Below, in pieces: positions 12,340 through 22,580 of a DNA stretch of 64,000 nucleotides. Location of the stretch: the NCBI GenBank assembly GCA_020631735.1, contig CM036201.1, forward strand, positions 71,295,428 to 71,359,427. Reading direction: 5' to 3'. A program made the position numbers and the translations under genes. Within the stretch, counting starts at the first letter, position 1. Each line of letters opens with the position of its first letter. The notes beneath the pieces were generated by a model that ran no database searches, was not told the DNA's origin, and worked only from the letters and a program-made list of their open reading frames with translations. The stretch comes from Saccharum officinarum (taxonomy: Eukaryota; Streptophyta; Magnoliopsida; Poales; Poaceae).

Positions 12340-12772
12340 TCGAGAATCGCAGTTTACGTCGCACTTTTGAAAAGCTGTACATGAATCATTGGGAACAAAA
12401 TTGAATTTTAGTACAGCATATCATCCACAGACAGATGGACAGACTGAAAGGACCAACCAGGTATTAGAGGATATGTTGAGAGCTTGTGCATTGCAATATG
12501 GAACTAGTTGGGATAAGAGTTTGCCTTATGCGGAATTTTCTTACAATAATAGTTATCAACAGAGTCTTAAGATGGCACCGTTTGAAGCTTTGTTTGGACG
12601 TAAGTGTAGAACTCCATTGTTTTTGGGTCAGACAGGTGAATCTCAGGTGTTTGGTACAGATGTTCTTAGAAACGCAGAAGATCAAGTGCGAGTGATTCGT
12701 GAGAATTTGAGAGTAGCGCAGTCTCGTCAGAAGAGTTATGCTGATAATAGGAGAAGAGATCTAGTTTTTTAG
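12340..12772 (+). pseudogene. Integrase core C-terminal part
   Basis: After the frameshift, sequence around 12336-12370 still encodes an SDRxxQF-type second catalytic Asp region. The open stretch 12389-12772 carries STAYHPQTDGQTERTNQ with the catalytic Glu, the YAEFSYNNSYQQS motif and FEALFGRKCRTP, all characteristic of chromoviral Ty3/Gypsy integrases. It stops at TAG 12770-12772, where the family continues into the C-terminal domain. Confidence 0.9.
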
Positions 12773-12790
12773 GTAGGTGATTATGTCTAT

Positions 12791-13192
12791 TTGAAGGTGT
12801 CACCTATGAGAAGTGTGAAGAGGTTTAACATGAAAGATAAATTAGCACCGAGGTATGTTGGACCATTTAAAGTTATTACTAGACGTGGGGAAGTTGCTTA
12901 TCAATTAGAGTTGCCTGAAAATTTATCTGGAGTGCATAATGTGTTCCATGTTTCACAACTTAAGAAGTGTTTACGGGTGCCTGAGGAGCAAATACCTTTA
13001 GAAGAGTTGACTGTTAAGGAGGATCTTACATATGAAGAGTTTCCGATTAAGATTTTAGAGACTGCTGAGAGAGTTACTCGAAGTCGGGTTATTAAAATGT
13101 GCAAGGTGCAGTGGAATCGATATTCAGAGGCAGAGGCAACTTGGGAAAGAGAGGATGAATTGAGGAAATCATATCCGCAGTTGTTTGAGTAA
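12791..13192 (+). pseudogene. Integrase C-terminal domain with chromodomain
   Basis: This segment has the GPF/Y-type motif ([20 protein letters not shown]), [20 protein letters not shown] and a C-terminal chromodomain-like region ([20 protein letters not shown]) just before the stop. This marks the element as a chromovirus of the Tekay/Del type. In these elements the chromodomain steers integration towards particular chromatin. The stop at 13190-13192 is the natural end of pol, about 30 bp before the polypurine tract. Confidence 0.9.
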
Positions 13193-13221
13193 GCAGTCCA
13201 ATCTCGAGGACGAGATTCTTT

Positions 13222-13234
13222 TAAGGGGGTAGAA
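13222..13234 (+). other. Polypurine tract of the Tekay-like element
   Basis: taagggggtagaa lies directly before the LTR start tgtaacaccc at 13237. It is the expected site for plus-strand DNA priming in reverse transcription. Confidence 0.7.
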
Positions 13235-13763
13235 TTTGTAACACCCAAAAATTCTAAACTTTAGAAATAATGAGTTTCAAATGATTTAGATAGCAATTAA
13301 TGGGAAATTAAAATTTTAAAAACTATTTGGTGTTGCATTCACGCTGCTACATTTATCTTTGTGTAGTGGATTTATTTTATTTTGAATTGGTTTGAAAAAA
13401 ATTATTTGGAATAGTTTGAAAACAAGTAAATAGAGTAAAGAGAAAAAAAAGAAAGAAAAGAAGAAGAACAGCTTACCTTCTTACCTGGCGGCCCGATGGC
13501 CGTTGGGGCCAAGGCCTGTCTTCCTCCACGCATGTCACTGGGTGGGCCGGCCCAGCGCCGCATCAGCCCAGCACCGCAGCAGCCCAGCTCAGCGCATTGG
13601 CTCAGCGCCGCAGTAGCAGCGCCTTCCTTCTTCCTTGTTTCACTGACGAGTGGGTCCCGGGTGTCAGTTCTTTCTCCTTTCTCACGTAACCGAGCCGGTC
13701 TCTTGTGAATCTTCGGTTGTGATTACGGGATCGATTCCGATTGTGCCACGAGCCGAGTTTTCC

Positions 13764-13770
13764 TTTATAA
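13764..13770 (+). promoter_or_regulatory. TATA-like box of the 3' LTR
   Basis: tttataa lies about 530 bp into the LTR, a suitable place for the U3/R boundary. Inferred from position only. Confidence 0.4.
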
Positions 13771-14449
13771 GCAGTAGATAACTCAGTCGGTAATTGATTT
13801 TTTTTAGTAGATGCCCTAAGCCCTGAGCTTTAGCTAACTTTGCCGCCTCTTGCCGCCCGGGATAGAGCCGCCGCGGGGTAGGTGTTTCTCGTCGCGCCTC
13901 CACCTTTCACGCTTGGTTGCCGAGGTTCTCAACGAGGTATTGATGTTGTCCTGTGTTTCTTTCTTATTTTTGCGTGCTCCTGTGCTTCGTTTAACTAAGC
14001 CGAACCTACAGGAAACCCTATCGGGAGCGGGTCACTTGCTGTTGCCGTCGAGGGGTTTTGGCTCGGGTTGGGGGTCTAGGTGAGCTCGCGCAGATCGCCG
14101 TTTCTCTCTTGTGATTTTTCCTTAGTCGGAGGTGGCCGACATCCCGTTTCCAGGGAGCTCCGGCGAGCTCATGGCGGCGGCCATGGTGGCCACCAGCCGG
14201 ATACACTGTAGAGGGCCAGCCTTTTCTCTCTCTTATGCTTGAATCGAATGTCTACCGTCCGATCTTGCATCAACGGTCAAGATTAGAAGATACCCCTTCG
14301 CGGGGTAAACTTCTTAAAGAGCCCCTGGACTTTTTAATAATTGAACCCGCCGTCCATAGCGTATAGTTGGAAATACGTTTTCGTGTTTGGAAAGCGTATT
14401 CTCTCCCGGTTAAGTCAAAAATACGTTTTCAGGAAATTACAGTTTTGCC

Positions 14450-16152
14450 ACTAGAATTGTTTTGGTCATAAAAACTTCGTTTTAACTCCGATTTGATCCG
14501 TTCAAGTTGCGTTAGGTTCGTATTTGCGAGCTCTACATGTTAGTGTAGTTGTACAGTTGGTTTTGAAAATTTATTTTTCGAGTTTATAATTGAGTATTTA
14601 TTTATCTATAGGAAATCTTAGAAAATTCATAATTTTCACGTTTTAACTCCGAATTTGGTGATCTTTGCGTCTGTGTGATCGTAGAAACATGTAGAAGAGT
14701 TTTATAAACTTTTATTACTGTTTTGTTATTGTTGGTGTACTATTCTAATTGTATCTCTTTGTTTGCTTCGTGTATGTTTGATTGGATGCATGTGTGTTGT
14801 TGATTGATGATCGAGTATAGACGGTGAGCAATTTCTTGACGATCAGGAGTATTATTTTGAGCCAGACCAGCAGTATCATCAGGAAAGCTTTGATTAAGGC
14901 AAGTATAACATGGGACCATCCTTGTTGCCTATTCACTGAATTTATTATACATATGCATGTGTCTTCCTTGACAACCATAGAGATTATAACTTAGCTATTG
15001 ATATCTTGTTTTCTTGTCACCTATGGGTTATGCATTTGGGTAGCTACTGCTAGCGCTTAATTATAAACAATGATCTTGTAATTTGACTAATGGATTATGC
15101 AATCAACCAATTAAGATGATGTTATTTCTGTTGAAAGGGGGCTAGAGCATGTGGGTTATTTTGATGCTCTAGTTACTCTCCGTAAGGACTTACCTGTAAG
15201 TGATAACCGGGACATACAGTACAGCTGTGAGGGATATATGGCTCTGGCTCTAGTTGTTCAAGAGACCTTTTCTAGCTTGTTAGAGGTTACCTTAAATGGC
15301 GTAAGAATGGCTTGCCACGTTGGGTGTAGTGCGAGCCCCTGGCCTAGTGTGTATAGGCTGCGGTTGTTATGCCACAGGGAAGGGGGGTTCTACATCTGCC
15401 TGCCGAGTGAATCTAATGACCCTAACTTGTTAGACGAACTTTTGAATGGCTTTATATGGTCTCTGATGTTTTGGGCCTTGCAAACCCATGCATTTGGAAA
15501 TCATGACTCACAGTGAAAGTGTACACCTCTGCGCAGAGTTAAAAACTGGTATACTAGCCGTGCTCACGGATACGAGCGGCCTTGGGAATTCTTACAGAAT
15601 AGTTGATCACCATTGTTATATCATGCTTAATTATTGTTGATTATTATTATGCTCATGTTAATGCTATTCATTATCCTTATTACAATTGATCATTGATTCA
15701 TTAATGGGATTTGGATTACCTTGGTGCTACTCAATTGCTAATTATATGATGATTAAAAGCTAAACGCAGTTAAACAGTGTCTAGCCTTTTTGAGCCTCAT
15801 GAACCCTGTGTTATACTTGTTGAGTTCGACATGGACTCACTCTTGCTATTTCCCTAACACTCCAGTGTGTAATAAGATGCTACTCAGAAAAAGGACAAAG
15901 GTGTAGTGGAGTTTCAGAAGACTAGTAGAAGTGCTAGGCATATGTTACCCCCAGTCAGCCGTCCCTGAGAAGAATGGATCCCGAAGTTTAGTTACCGTTC
16001 CGCGATACTCTGATGTAAGTGTTAATATAGCTATGTATACGTTATATAATAACATTGTTTCTGATATTTTTTTTCATTCTGGCATATGTGTGGACTTCCT
16101 GGGCACACATATGATTAGCCTGGTTTTGTTCTTTAGAAAACCGGGTGTGACA
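14450..16152 (+). repeat. Inverted repeat arm B (LTR 3' half)
   Basis: Near reverse complement of 6972-8650, as described there. The loop between the arms (about 5.8 kb) holds the rest of the inserted LTR, the pol segments and the 5' part of this LTR. Confidence 0.85.
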
Positions 16153-16389
16153 ACCACTACAACTAAGACAACATGACAAATTAAATCAAGACCTAGAAAT
16201 GATAACCAACATTGCTTCTGTACCCAGTGATGCTATGTCCGCAATGAATGAAGGAAATAAATCAATTAAATAGTTGTAGCCCTGTATTCAGATTCAATAG
16301 TAGTAGATGGATGTAGTTCTTAATTCGATATACCACTTTTCCAATTAGTACATCGGGTTCGTAACCTTGGATCAAGACCTATTCAGAGG
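16153..16389. other. Unassigned sequence between LTR and rbcL fragment
   Basis: No ORF or repeat is recognised. It may be an eroded continuation of the plastid-derived segment, but I could not align it with rbcL by eye. Confidence 0.3.
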
Positions 16390-17040
16390 AAACTATTAAA
16401 CCCTAGGTTGTGTGCATATAATCTCAGCCAACATACGCAACACAATACTTTAGCTAATACATGGAAATGCATATCATATTTTGTCTCTCTATCAATAATT
16501 GCATATGCACCAGTATGTGAATGTCAAGAAGTAGTTTGTTGTCACCGCAATAATATGGCCAGTCTGGTATTTGTGGTGAATCCTCATATTAATTAAGTAG
16601 TCATGCATTACAATATATAGTAACTCCAAATTTCCTTGCAAACATATCTCTCTTAATCATTTCTTCACTTGTATCTGCAATCACATTCAAGTAATGCCCC
16701 TTGATTTCACCAATTTTGGCTTGTCCTTTATAAATTGCATCTGCACAAAGGATAAAATAATCTATCCAGTGCATAAATGGTTGTGGTTTAAATTTTGGTA
16801 AAATCAAGTTCAACATGTAGACACTCAACATGCTCTATCGCAATTTATTTTAGGAAATAATGCCAATTTTGTGTTTAATAATACATTGCAGTAAATGACT
16901 GCTTGTTCAGCTTATGTATTTCAACTTGGATACACCCTGTGGCAGACCTTGGGAAAGTTTTTGAAAAAGTAGGGGAAATTCATAGATGTAGCGTGGGTTT
17001 CCATTCACCAGCGCAAACTACACAAAGATGCTCTTTTAAC
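16390..17040 (-). pseudogene. rbcL: Nuclear plastid DNA: decayed rbcL fragment
   Basis: On the minus strand this stretch tracks the middle of the chloroplast gene for the large subunit of ribulose-1,5-bisphosphate carboxylase. The clearest part (16612-16788) translates to QPFMHW, then [17 protein letters not shown] and [15 protein letters not shown], recognisably the rbcL segment after the carbamylated-lysine region. Upstream (towards 17000) sequence matching 'caaaaactttcc' and 'ggtatccaagttgaa' parts of rbcL is visible. Downstream (towards 16400) are the 'gcatttcc.tgtattagctaaag' and following parts. Many substitutions, small deletions and stops show an old, non-functional transfer. The native gene is plastid-encoded, so this copy has no expected function. 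Confidence 0.88.

Positions 17041-17042
<2 letters not shown>

Positions 17043-17126
<84 letters not shown>
17043..17126. repeat. (AT)n microsatellite, about 84 bp
   Basis: Uninterrupted alternating TA of about 42 units. It lies at the end of the rbcL fragment, possibly at an old repair junction. The ORF spanning it is an artefact of the repeat (a run of Tyr-Ile). Confidence 0.97.
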
Positions 17127-17129
<3 letters not shown>

Positions 17130-17287
17130 CCAATCACAAGGCTCTCAGTACCCACCTATGGTAAATCCCAGGGGAGAAAGCAAAGTAAAATCACTCGACA
17201 GTTTGTCCCATACTGCAGTCTATAATGCAGCAATGCTGCTAGTGATAGGCTTAGCTTAAGCTGCTAACATTTAATTCCATAAATAAT

Positions 17288-18174
17288 CACTACTGCAGAA
17301 AACGTTATTTTTTTGGAGGCAGTCAAAATGATTTGTAGAGGCGGCTCCAAAAACCACCTCTAGTCAAGTATATTTAGAAATCATCGATTTGTAGAGGTGG
17401 ATATCTAGACGTATCTAGAAATCGATTTCTATGGGAGGCTGGATCCTACCTCTAGAATTTAATTTATAGAGGTTGTCAACAAGGTGGTTTGACTCTAGAA
17501 ATCATTTTACAGAATTCACAAATAAGGTAAAAAAGAAAAAAGGGAAAAGATCAAGCCCATCGGACAATGTGTGTCACAAAGTCATAAGTCACACGATTTT
17601 CGTGCACGTGTAGTTTTGGGGGCCTGAACTTAGGTCAGGCCTTGTGTGAGGACACTCTACCAACACGCCTCAAAGTGACTTGTGATCAAGTATAGTATGC
17701 AATCTTTTTTGCATGAATTTTGTATTGAATATTTTGGCCCCTAAACGATTTCAAATGGTAAAAATTTTAATATGGAAAGTTTTAGATGTCATTGAGCACT
17801 ACATCTGTTTAAAAAGATAAAAAATGTAAATTTGAAAATGTAAGAACTTAAAACATAATTTGGGACTCCAAATGATTTGACATGAAAAGGCTGTCAACTA
17901 CAAAGTTGTAGATCTCTTCAAATTGTACAACTTTGGTGCAAAGTTTGTCTTTTTTTTTGCGAATATGTGCAAAGTTTGTCTTCATTCAACTTGATTTCAA
18001 AAAGCTGTGAATTTTTTCTATTGCACCTATTTTTAGAGGTAGCTAAACTCCAACCACCTCTAAAATCTATTGATAGAGGCGGACCATCTCAGAGAAAAAA
18101 TTAGAGACGATTCTTAATGGAGCTGTCTCTGGAAAAAAATATAGTCGTCTCTGAAAATCATTTATGTAGATGTG
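17288..18174 (+). mobile_element. Non-autonomous CACTA element (887 bp)
   Basis: It starts cactactgcagaaaac and ends tgtagatgtg, an eroded CACTA terminal inverted repeat, flanked by the 3-bp duplication aat (17285-17287 and 18175-18177). Subterminal regions repeat short direct and inverted 'agaggcgg' and 'ccacctcta' motifs, typical of CACTA transposase-binding arrays. There is no transposase ORF, so it needs a partner in trans. Confidence 0.8.
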
Positions 18175-18177
18175 AAT

Positions 18178-19513
18178 AAAGTCCCTTCTGTCGGTTTGCT
18201 CAGGTAACATTCTTTATTTTCTCTAACGTTCTGAGCTGTCCTAGTTTGAGAAAGCATCATTAAACCAATGACTTAAGAGGGGCACACAGGACACTTCAGG
18301 TGCACATTACCAGCATGAGAGTACACCCGAGATTGATATCCTTTCAATCCTGTGAGAGTAGACATATAGCATGAGAGTAGACCTCATGAGTATGAGGTGC
18401 ACCTCAACTCCAGAAGGTGCCTACTCGAACAATCTGTCATGGCATGTAGGAAACTGTCCATGTGTTCTGGTTAGTGCTGCCCAAAGATGTTGTCATTTGT
18501 GCATGCTGATCAGGACAAGAATCAGCACGTCTATATATAGTCTGCTTTGGACTATGTTGTGGACCGACCGAGAAATACTCATACAGTCCATATGTTCAGG
18601 CTGAGGCTCTAAGTTTCTATAAAAACACCTTTGTTGTTGTTAGACCGCTCGTTGTGTCCCAGACTGTCTATGAGTTCTCGACAGAAACTCAAGTTTTTGT
18701 TGGTTCTTGTTGGTCATTCAGACCATCCCTGAGGTAGTCTTGGACCTTCCAAGTGTTTTAGACAAAAAACTGCTGAGTCTCTATAGGACTATCTTGACTG
18801 GCCAGATTATCTTGAAAATGTTGTTGGACCATTTGTCAGCCAAGGTGAAGGCACTGAGGCTCACCCTCGAGCTTGCGGAGAGTGGATATGGCATCTTCTT
18901 GTGGGGCTTATTCCTAGAGGTTGTTAGAGAGATCTATGACATCCATGGGTAGTCTACCTTATTCATGAGATTGGGTAAGGTTTGTAGCTTAGCTTCCTAG
19001 GATGTAGGATAAGGCTCACCTTGGATATCCAAGAAACAGAACATGGTACCCTAGGCTGAGTAGAGGGCTTGTGGTGAAGCTTCTCCCCTTTCTTCCACAC
19101 CAATCTCTAGGGTGGGAGCTCCTGCTTTCTCCACCCTATGTGAACCTAAGTACCTAACTATGGCAGCGATCAGGAGTTGTGAGGAAAGAAGTGGCACGTT
19201 AGGAAGAAGAGGTACACACAATTTCATGCTTGCCACTGCGCTCCGCTCTTCCCCTTACCCGTTGGTTTCATCGCCCGCCAGCTGGCTGGCATCTCCTCGT
19301 GCTGTCGCTGGCTGTTGCTTTGCGTCGGGCGTCGCGGCCAGCTGTCGGATGCAGCGGACGACATCCAGGCTGACGGCGCGCGCGATGTCAGAGGTAGCTA
19401 GGGTTTCAAGTGAGAGCGAGAGGGTCTCTCCATCCGTCCATTTGCAGTCACTCGGCCGGCAGTCGCCTACTACTCGCCTGACTCACAGAGGCGTCGTCTC
19501 CAAGCAGTCCATA
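18178..19513. other. Unassigned sequence, GC-rich in the right part
   Basis: 18178-19000 is mixed-composition sequence with the short ORFs 18371-18604 and 18707-18952, neither resembling a known family. From about 19230 the composition becomes GC-rich with CpG-containing stretches, and continues past a MITE to about 20270. This could be an old exon or promoter region, or host sequence captured by a transposon, but I see no convincing protein. Confidence 0.3.
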
Positions 19514-19722
19514 CCATGGTTTTTTTATCGGCCGAAATCTTCCAATACTTCCGATATATCCTGTTTATCCGTAGGTGCCGATAAGAAATAATCTATCTTT
19601 TTCGTATAAATTTTGTTTAAATTTACTTAAATTCAAATTAGATTTTATTTGAATTTGGTCCGATATTTCTGATATATCATATTTATCCTCTTTATCTATG
19701 ACCCCCGATAATTTATCTATGG
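19514..19722 (+). mobile_element. MITE, hAT-like (209 bp)
   Basis: The ends form an imperfect terminal inverted repeat: ccatggtttttttatcgg at the left and, in reverse complement, ccatagataaattatcgg at the right. Flanking 8-mers agtccata (19506-19513) and actccata (19723-19730) differ at one base, consistent with an 8-bp hAT-type duplication. The AT-rich interior contrasts with GC-rich flanks, and removing it joins the GC-rich sequence. Confidence 0.7.
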
Positions 19723-20273
19723 ACTCCATACCGCGCCGCGCTTCGTTGGTAGCGCGAACACCGCGAGCGGCAATCCGATCCCCACTGCTAAGGTTTGCCC
19801 CGATCTCTCGAGTCTGGACTCCTCTCCTCCCAAATCGATTTTTTTGCTCTCTGATCCGATCCCCTGCAGCTAAGGTTTTTGTTGGCTGTGCGCTTTCTTT
19901 CTTCTCCTCTTGGATGCTGAGTAGCGCGCGATGGCACGGTAGAGAGGGGGTGGTTTGGATCCATCGAGGTGCGGACGAGCTGCTCCCTGCACCGGAACGG
20001 GTGGATCAGGAAGGGGTCTAGCTCGGTCTCTCAGTAGGTAATCGATCGTGTGGTGTGTGTATTTGGCATCGGCGGCCGAGCCTTCTGCGACGCCATAGGC
20101 GGGCTTTCACGCCGCTGCGGATCTTGCGATGCCGCTGTAGTTACGTTAGGCGCGGCTGGGGAACGAAGGCCAGAGCCGCGGTCGCTTCATCGCCGCCCGC
20201 CGCTTTGGCATGACACGTGCGTGCAGTGCATCAGAGAAAGGGGGATCGATCTGTGCCAGTGCCACCCGAACAA
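19723..20273. other. GC-rich unassigned sequence
   Basis: Continuation of the GC-rich stretch left of the MITE. ORFs 19698-20021 and 20050-20292 overlap it but have Arg/Ala/Pro-rich, domain-less translations. It may be an old promoter or 5' exon. Confidence 0.3.
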
Positions 20274-20516
20274 GGCTGTGTTCACTTCGTGAAAAGTATG
20301 TGAAAAGTTACTGTAGCATCTTTCGTTGTTATTTGGTAAAATTTGTCCAGTCATGGGCTAACTAGGCTCAAAAGATTCGTCCCGACATTTACAGACAAAC
20401 TATGCAATTAGTTATCTTTTTTACCTACATTTAATGCTCCATACATGTGTCGAAAGATTTGATGTGATGGGTGGAAGAGGAAATATTTTGGGTTTGCATG
20501 CCAACTAAACAGGGCC
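20274..20516 (+). mobile_element. MITE with 3-bp target duplication
   Basis: The left end ggctgtgttcac and right end aactaaacagggcc form a loose terminal inverted repeat of the widespread grass 'GGCCTTGTTTAGTTG' MITE type. The duplication caa occurs at 20271-20273 and 20517-20519. The interior contains the family-typical 'gggctaactaggctcaaaag' and 'acatttaatgctccat' phrases. Superfamily is uncertain. Confidence 0.75.
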
Positions 20517-20990
20517 CAAGCTGTAGGCCTGTAGCTGTTCCCTCTTCTACCATCTTGACCAGCCACAATTCGGATCCAACTTGGATGCGCTCCATCGAGC
20601 TCAAAACGACGATTGCTGCATGCAGTGCCCCAGCGGTCGGGCATCCATGGCCAGCATTGCGTGTGGGGCAGAAGCTGAAGCCAGCTGTGGGGCAATCCCA
20701 ACGAGCTCACTCCAATCCCAAGTTCTCAACCAGCTCACGGCAATACGAGAGGCCTTTGGTGCTGGCCTGCTGGCTAACCTTGCATTGGCAAGCATCCCAT
20801 CGAGGACTTACATCCATGTTGATGCACAGAAGCTGCCCGGTAGCTCTCTTCAGTGGTAAGAGGCTAAGAGAGCCACTGCAGCAGTGCGGACGACACCCCA
20901 GTGCCGAGTGCCGCCACTTTGTCTTAGTTGGATGACACCTCAGCCCCACACATTCAAACCAACGATTGAAAAGGCTGTATTGTTTGATGC
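20517..20990. other. Unassigned sequence between two small transposons
   Basis: Overlapping ORFs on both strands (plus 20471-20935, minus 20408-20710 and 20707-20994) cover it, but none shows a recognisable motif. Codon-like structure on both strands at once suggests chance. Confidence 0.3.
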
Positions 20991-20991
20991 A

Positions 20992-21226
20992 CAACTATAA
21001 AAATGATTTTCAACAACGGGAGTATTTTGCATTGAGGCAGCTCATCAGGAACCACCTCTATAGTACCCTGTGAACCAAGCCGTCTTAGAAGATTCATATT
21101 TAGAGGTGGCTCCATCTCCAGCCCCTCTACAAATGCATCTTTAGAGGCGGCTGGTGTTAGAGCCGTCTCTAAATATAATTTGCAAAGGCGGCTCTATATA
21201 GAACCGCCTCTACAAATGGTCTAGTG
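20992..21226 (-). mobile_element. Short CACTA-like derivative
   Basis: The right end reads, in reverse complement, cactagaccatttgtagagg and carries several copies of 'agaggcgg' and 'agaccgcctct'-like motifs, as in the CACTA element at 17288-18174. The left end near 20992 (caactataaaaatg) is only CACTA-like and the target duplication is not clear, so the left boundary is approximate. Confidence 0.5.
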
Positions 21227-22295
21227 TGTAACTTGCAGCCCCACTTCTTACACCGAAAATTTACTATAATCCGTGGTGGAAGGGAGGGAGGCCTTGGGTT
21301 ACCTCCTAAAAATTGCAAAACTAAGGGGCGTGGGGGGGGGGGGGCAGGTTTTAATTTGGATTCATTTGGTGGAGGAGGCTTTAGAAGGTAAGTACATATT
21401 CGAAGCCTCTTTTTGTAGTTTTAGTGGTAGATTAGTGCATATTTAGCTTTTGATTTTCTCTCTCTTCTATAGTGGTTGAGGCATTTATAAATGCTTTTAT
21501 ATCAAATCTTTGAAGGTGCTATGGTAAATTTAGCAAGAGAATAAGATTCTACCATAATTTAGTGGCCAAGTCTTCGTTTTAGTGGTCTATTTAATGTTTT
21601 AGGGTGGGATTGGTTTGCTTCTAAATCTAGATCTAGAACTAGGGTTTGGGATTAGTTTTTCATTATATTGTATGAATAGCCTAATCATGCTAATGCACAG
21701 AAGTCGGCCTCTACAGTGGCCAAGAATTTAATTAAGATCCACTACTCAGCGCCCTATCGAGTGCTTATCTTACTTTGATGTCCACAGGCACCATCTGGTA
21801 CCCCTATATATATGTGCTTCTATTGTGTTTGTGTGTGCGAGCGAGCTGCCAAGAAAATTGTTAGATCTAGATCGGGCCAGGCATTTTCAGGTTTCGTTTT
21901 TGCTTGCTTCGGTACATCATTCATCTTCTGTACCACTGCACCCTGATTCAATTCATCGTCACCATTTTTTACTTCTACAACATTATATTTGATTGATCCA
22001 TGCATATCTTCATGTTCAGGTAGAAAAAGAATACTATTTGTATCTTCTGCCAAGAAGATTCAATAATGACGCAACATTATTTTTTATTAGCACCTCTAGT
22101 AGTTGTCGCCAATCTATCTCATACTTTATTATGTATCCAGGTGTTATTATTATTATGTACATCCCTGATTATCCAAATCGATCATTGCTTTTTTCTATCA
22201 ACTCAATTCCCTTGAGAGAATACTTCTCCATATGTCAAGGACGTAATTTGAAATAACTAGTGTACTTTCACATGGCCAGATTAGCTTAGGAATTA
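21227..22295. other. 5' flank of the MATH-BTB gene
   Basis: Mostly AT-rich with a G-run at about 21331-21343 and no supported gene. It could hold the promoter or a 5' non-coding exon of the gene at 22581, but I cannot place a transcription start. ORFs at 21820-22053 (minus) and 21993-22256 (plus) lack known motifs. Confidence 0.35.
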
Positions 22296-22436
22296 CTCGC
22301 TACGCTCCAAATTATATGTTACTTTGACTATTCTAGATGCATAATTTTTTTCTACATATCTGAACATAATGTATATCTAGGTGCAATAAAAACTATGAAC
22401 TAAGAAAAACCAAAATGGCCTACAGTTTAGAAAGGG
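22296..22436. mobile_element. Degenerate Stowaway MITE
   Basis: The left part resembles the Stowaway consensus (ctcgctacgctccaaattat, then 'ttgac.attctagatgca'). The right part is its eroded inverse ending gaaaggg. TA dinucleotides at 22294-22295 and 22437-22438 fit a Tc1/mariner duplication. Boundaries are approximate. Confidence 0.6.
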
Positions 22437-22580
22437 TAGTTGTCTAACGGCATATATGAATAATGGTACCTAGAATTTGTTGGATATTATGTATTTTCGT
22501 GGAGGAATAAGATAGAACCATGTAATGCTGCTGAGTCCATATAATGTTCTAATCCTTTTTCTGCCCTTGAATGTTACAGT

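Larger units (their letters stand above)
13237..16152 (+). mobile_element. 3' LTR (2916 bp) of the Tekay-like element
   Basis: The LTR starts tgtaacaccc immediately after the polypurine tract and ends gggtgtgaca at 16152, giving a good terminal inverted repeat (TGTAACACCC/GGGTGTGACA). A TATA-like box is at 13764-13770. Its 3' about 1.7 kb is the inverted partner of 6972-8650. The bases after the LTR are accac, but the matching duplication at the element's other end is lost. An ORF at 15151-15516 also exists in the reversed LTR copy, and I regard it as LTR sequence rather than a gene. Confidence 0.85.

Noticed and set aside
15151..15516. 121-codon ORF that also appears reversed at 7689-7970
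   Set aside because: Both copies lie in the shared 3' half of LTRs. The conservation reflects LTR homology and there is no protein motif.
16903..17259. 118-codon ORF across the microsatellite
   Set aside because: A run of Tyr-Ile from (AT)n joined to rbcL-derived antisense text. Not a gene.
19112..19591. 159-codon Ser/Arg-rich ORF in GC-rich sequence
   Set aside because: Extends into the MITE, has no domain, and such composition opens frames by chance.
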